This document shows positions 61,550 through 64,000 of a DNA stretch of 64,000 bases, in pieces. Origin of the DNA: Caulobacterales bacterium (GTDB lineage: Bacteria; Pseudomonadota; Alphaproteobacteria; Caulobacterales; Caulobacteraceae); the NCBI GenBank assembly GCA_019510435.1, contig JAEKKJ010000012.1, positions 143,854-207,853 of the forward strand, read 5' to 3'. Position 1 is the first letter of the stretch. Every line of letters starts with the position of its first letter. The notes under the pieces were generated by a model. The model was not told where the DNA came from. It saw only the letters and a program-made list of their open reading frames with translations, and ran no database searches. The translations under genes and the position numbers were made by a program.

Positions 61550-63682
61550 CTAGGCCAGCGCCTCGAGGATGTGGTGCGGGAGAATGGGGACCTCGCGGAC
61601 CCGCACGCCGACCGCGTCGTAGACGGCGTTGGCGATCGCCGCGGCGACGCCTGTGCCGCCGAGCTCCCCGATGCCTCGCGCGCCGGTCGGGCCGGCATGG
61701 GGATCGAAGTCCTCGACGAAGCCTACGTCGATGCCGTCGTGGGGGATGTCGGCGTTCACCGGCACGGCCACGTTCGAGAGGTTCTTCGCCAGGAACCGGC
61801 CATATCGCGGCTCGACCAGCGAGGCCTCCATGGTGGCCTTGCCCCACTCCCAGACGATCGAGCCAATCATCTGGCTGCGCGCCGTCAGCGGATTGATGAT
61901 GCGTCCTGCGGAGTAGCGGGCCACCACCCTGCGCAGCCGGATCAGTCCCAGGTCGCGGTCGACGCCGATCTCCACGAAGTTCGCGCCCCAGCTCTGCATG
62001 GCGTAGGGCGTGCCGCTGCCATTGAAGCTCATCGGGCCGCCCTCAGGATCGAACTTGCCGTGGCCCCGGATCTTCGCCTGCTGAGAGGCGTGCATGAGGG
62101 CCGCCAGATCCAGCGGCCCATCCTTGGCCGCGCCGAAGCCTTCGAGCCGCGCGCGGGCGTCCAGGGCGGCCAGCCGCACGGCCCCGCCCATGCCGATGGT
62201 CTGCGAGCTGCCATAGACCGGGCCCGCTGGCGGATAGCGGGTGTCGCCCCAATGGATCGTGACGTTGTCCGGGTTGGTCCCGAGCGCCTCGGCCGCGACC
62301 AGGCGGAAGACGGTCTGGTTGCCCGTGCCGATGTCGTTGGCGCTCACCTCCACATGCACCTGCCCGTCGGCGTCGATGCGCACGCCGGCCTGGCCGGGGA
62401 ACCGGGCGCAGAAGGTGCTGGCCATCGACATGCCGCGGCCCAGCGTCCAGACGCCGTCCTGGCGCGGCGCCTCATGCCGGCGGCGCCAGCCGAACACCTC
62501 GGCCGCCTCCTCATAGGCCTCGCGCAGCCGGTTTGACGACCAGGGCTTGCCGTCGAACGGATCGACCTCGGCGAAGTTCTTCAGCCGCAGGTCCAGCGGG
62601 TCCATCCCGAGTTCGATCGCCAGTTCGTCCATGGCGCTTTCCAGCGCCCAGCTGCCGGGCCCCTCGACGGGCGAGCGCATCGGGGTCGACTGGATCAGGT
62701 TGATGCGCTCGACGTACTGGTCGGTCTCGATGGCGTCGCAGGCGTAATAGGTCCGCGTCGCGGTGGCGGGCTGCTCGAACTGGGTGTCCTTGATCGCGGT
62801 CGTGTTCACCGCTTCGTGCCGCATCGCCAGCAGCGTCCCGTCCGCCTTGGCGCCGAGGGTCACCGTCTGGCGGCATTCCGGCTGGTGGCCGACCTGGCCG
62901 TACTGCTGCGCCCGCGTCAGCTGGATCTTGACCGGCCGGCCCGCCACCTTCGCCGCCGCCGCGGCGAGGATGACATGCGGCCAGACATAGCCCTTCGACC
63001 CGAAGCCGCCGCCCGTATGCGGCGCGATCACCCGGACCTTGTCCTGCGACAGGCCGAACACCGACGCCATCACGTCCCGCGGGTGCAGGCTCATCTGGGT
63101 CGCGTCCCACAGCGTCAGGCCGTCGCCATCCCAGGCCGCGACCGTCGCCGAGGTCTCCATGGGATTGTGGTTGCGGGTCGGCTGGTAATAGCTCCGCGAG
63201 ACCACCGCCTCGGCGCGCGCCAGGCCGCCGGCGACGTCGCCCCTGGCGTCCTGCGGTGGGAAGAAGCCGCCCTCGGGGCGTTCCAGCTGGCCGTGGCCGG
63301 GCATGGCGGGGGAGGTCGCCTCGACCTCCACGCAGACCAGGGCCGCCGCCGCCTCGGCGGCCTCCAGCGTCTGCGCCAGCACGATCGCGACGGGCTGACC
63401 CTCCCACTGGATCTCGTCCGTCGTCAGCGGCATATGCGTCACCGCCGCGGGCATCGCCACCTGGCCGAGGGGCGGCATCTCGGCCCGGGTGATCACCCGC
63501 ACCACGCCGGGGGCAGCCCGCGCGCGCTCGGCCTCGATCCGCCTCAGGACGCCGGCGGCGACCGGCGAGCCGACGATCACCCCGTGGAGCAGGCCGTCCG
63601 GATAGTTGTCCGCGGCGTAGCGGGCCGCGCCGCTGACCTTCAGCGGCGCCTCGTAGCGCGGGGTGGGCTGGCCAATGCTCAT
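61550..63682 (-). CDS. Xanthine dehydrogenase family protein, molybdopterin-binding subunit
   Basis: MSIGQPTPRYEAPLKVSGAARYAADNYPDGLLHGVIVGSPVAAG, VIAPHTGGGFGSKGYVWPHVILAAAAAKVAGRPVK. Confidence 0.95.
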   Translation of the reverse strand: MSIGQPTPRYEAPLKVSGAARYAADNYPDGLLHGVIVGSPVAAGVLRRIEAERARAAPGVVRVITRAEMPPLGQVAMPAAVTHMPLTTDEIQWEGQPVAIVLAQTLEAAEAAAALVCVEVEATSPAMPGHGQLERPEGGFFPPQDARGDVAGGLARAEAVVSRSYYQPTRNHNPMETSATVAAWDGDGLTLWDATQMSLHPRDVMASVFGLSQDKVRVIAPHTGGGFGSKGYVWPHVILAAAAAKVAGRPVKIQLTRAQQYGQVGHQPECRQTVTLGAKADGTLLAMRHEAVNTTAIKDTQFEQPATATRTYYACDAIETDQYVERINLIQSTPMRSPVEGPGSWALESAMDELAIELGMDPLDLRLKNFAEVDPFDGKPWSSNRLREAYEEAAEVFGWRRRHEAPRQDGVWTLGRGMSMASTFCARFPGQAGVRIDADGQVHVEVSANDIGTGNQTVFRLVAAEALGTNPDNVTIHWGDTRYPPAGPVYGSSQTIGMGGAVRLAALDARARLEGFGAAKDGPLDLAALMHASQQAKIRGHGKFDPEGGPMSFNGSGTPYAMQSWGANFVEIGVDRDLGLIRLRRVVARYSAGRIINPLTARSQMIGSIVWEWGKATMEASLVEPRYGRFLAKNLSNVAVPVNADIPHDGIDVGFVEDFDPHAGPTGARGIGELGGTGVAAAIANAVYDAVGVRVREVPILPHHILEALA

Positions 63683-64000
63683 GCCGCGGCCTCCACGATG
63701 GCGCGCGCCGCGGCCCCGGCGGCCATGGCGATCTTGAAGCGGTTGTGTGCGAGGGGCCGGGCATCGCCGAAAGCGTCCTTCAGCACCGGAAGCACCGCCT
63801 CCCGGGTCGGCGGCAGGCCTGCGAGCCGGGCCTCGACCTGCGTCAGCCGCCACGGCTTCAAGGCGACCGATCCCAGGGCGATGGCGGCGCGGGAGATGAG
63901 GCCGTCCTCCAGCTCGATCGCAGCCGCCGCGGAGACCAGGGCATATTCATAACTCGCCCGTTCGCGGACCTTGACGTAGGCGGAGCGCGCGCCGCGCCGG
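63679..64000 (-). CDS. Xanthine dehydrogenase family FAD-binding subunit, C-terminal part (truncated by window edge)
   Basis: RRGARSAYVKVRERASYEYALVSAAAAIELEDGLISRAAIALGSVALKPWRLTQVEARLAG: CO-dehydrogenase flavoprotein C-terminal domain. Confidence 0.88.
   Translation of the reverse strand, partial: RRGARSAYVKVRERASYEYALVSAAAAIELEDGLISRAAIALGSVALKPWRLTQVEARLAGLPPTREAVLPVLKDAFGDARPLAHNRFKIAMAAGAAARAIVEAAA

Overview
This is a GC-rich alphaproteobacterial window. Caulobacteraceae (Caulobacter/Phenylobacterium type) is an inference from the UrcA-family protein, the abundance of TonB-dependent receptors and base composition. The flanks look like ordinary chromosome: a response-regulator fragment, UrcA, pirin, cyclophilin, a dicarboxylate symporter and an aminotransferase on the left, and a TerB/DnaJ-like protein, an acyl-CoA dehydrogenase and a xanthine-dehydrogenase-type molybdoenzyme on the right. 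Between about 10.8 and 58.5 kb lies a dense catabolic island. It carries a split 2-oxoacid dehydrogenase, two P450s (one followed by an unannotated rubredoxin gene), several SDRs, two GMC oxidoreductases, two mirrored acyl-CoA dehydrogenase pairs, three enoyl-CoA hydratases, two CoA ligases, a double-hotdog dehydratase, a nitronate-monooxygenase-like flavoprotein, a Rieske oxygenase next to a 3-ketosteroid-dehydrogenase-like flavoprotein, MFS transporters, three TonB-dependent receptors, and TetR, FadR/GntR and AraC regulators. The most interesting signal is non-coding. A short AT-rich, partly palindromic motif (about TAACTTRKYTAGC) recurs in at least 12 places, nearly all of them intergenic regions in front of the island's operons. 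It looks like the operator of one cluster-wide regulon that binds scattered, often divergent, operons into a single catabolic system of unknown substrate (steroid- or terpenoid-like chemistry is suggested). No tRNA, rRNA, CRISPR array or transposase was seen. All motif comparisons were done by eye.
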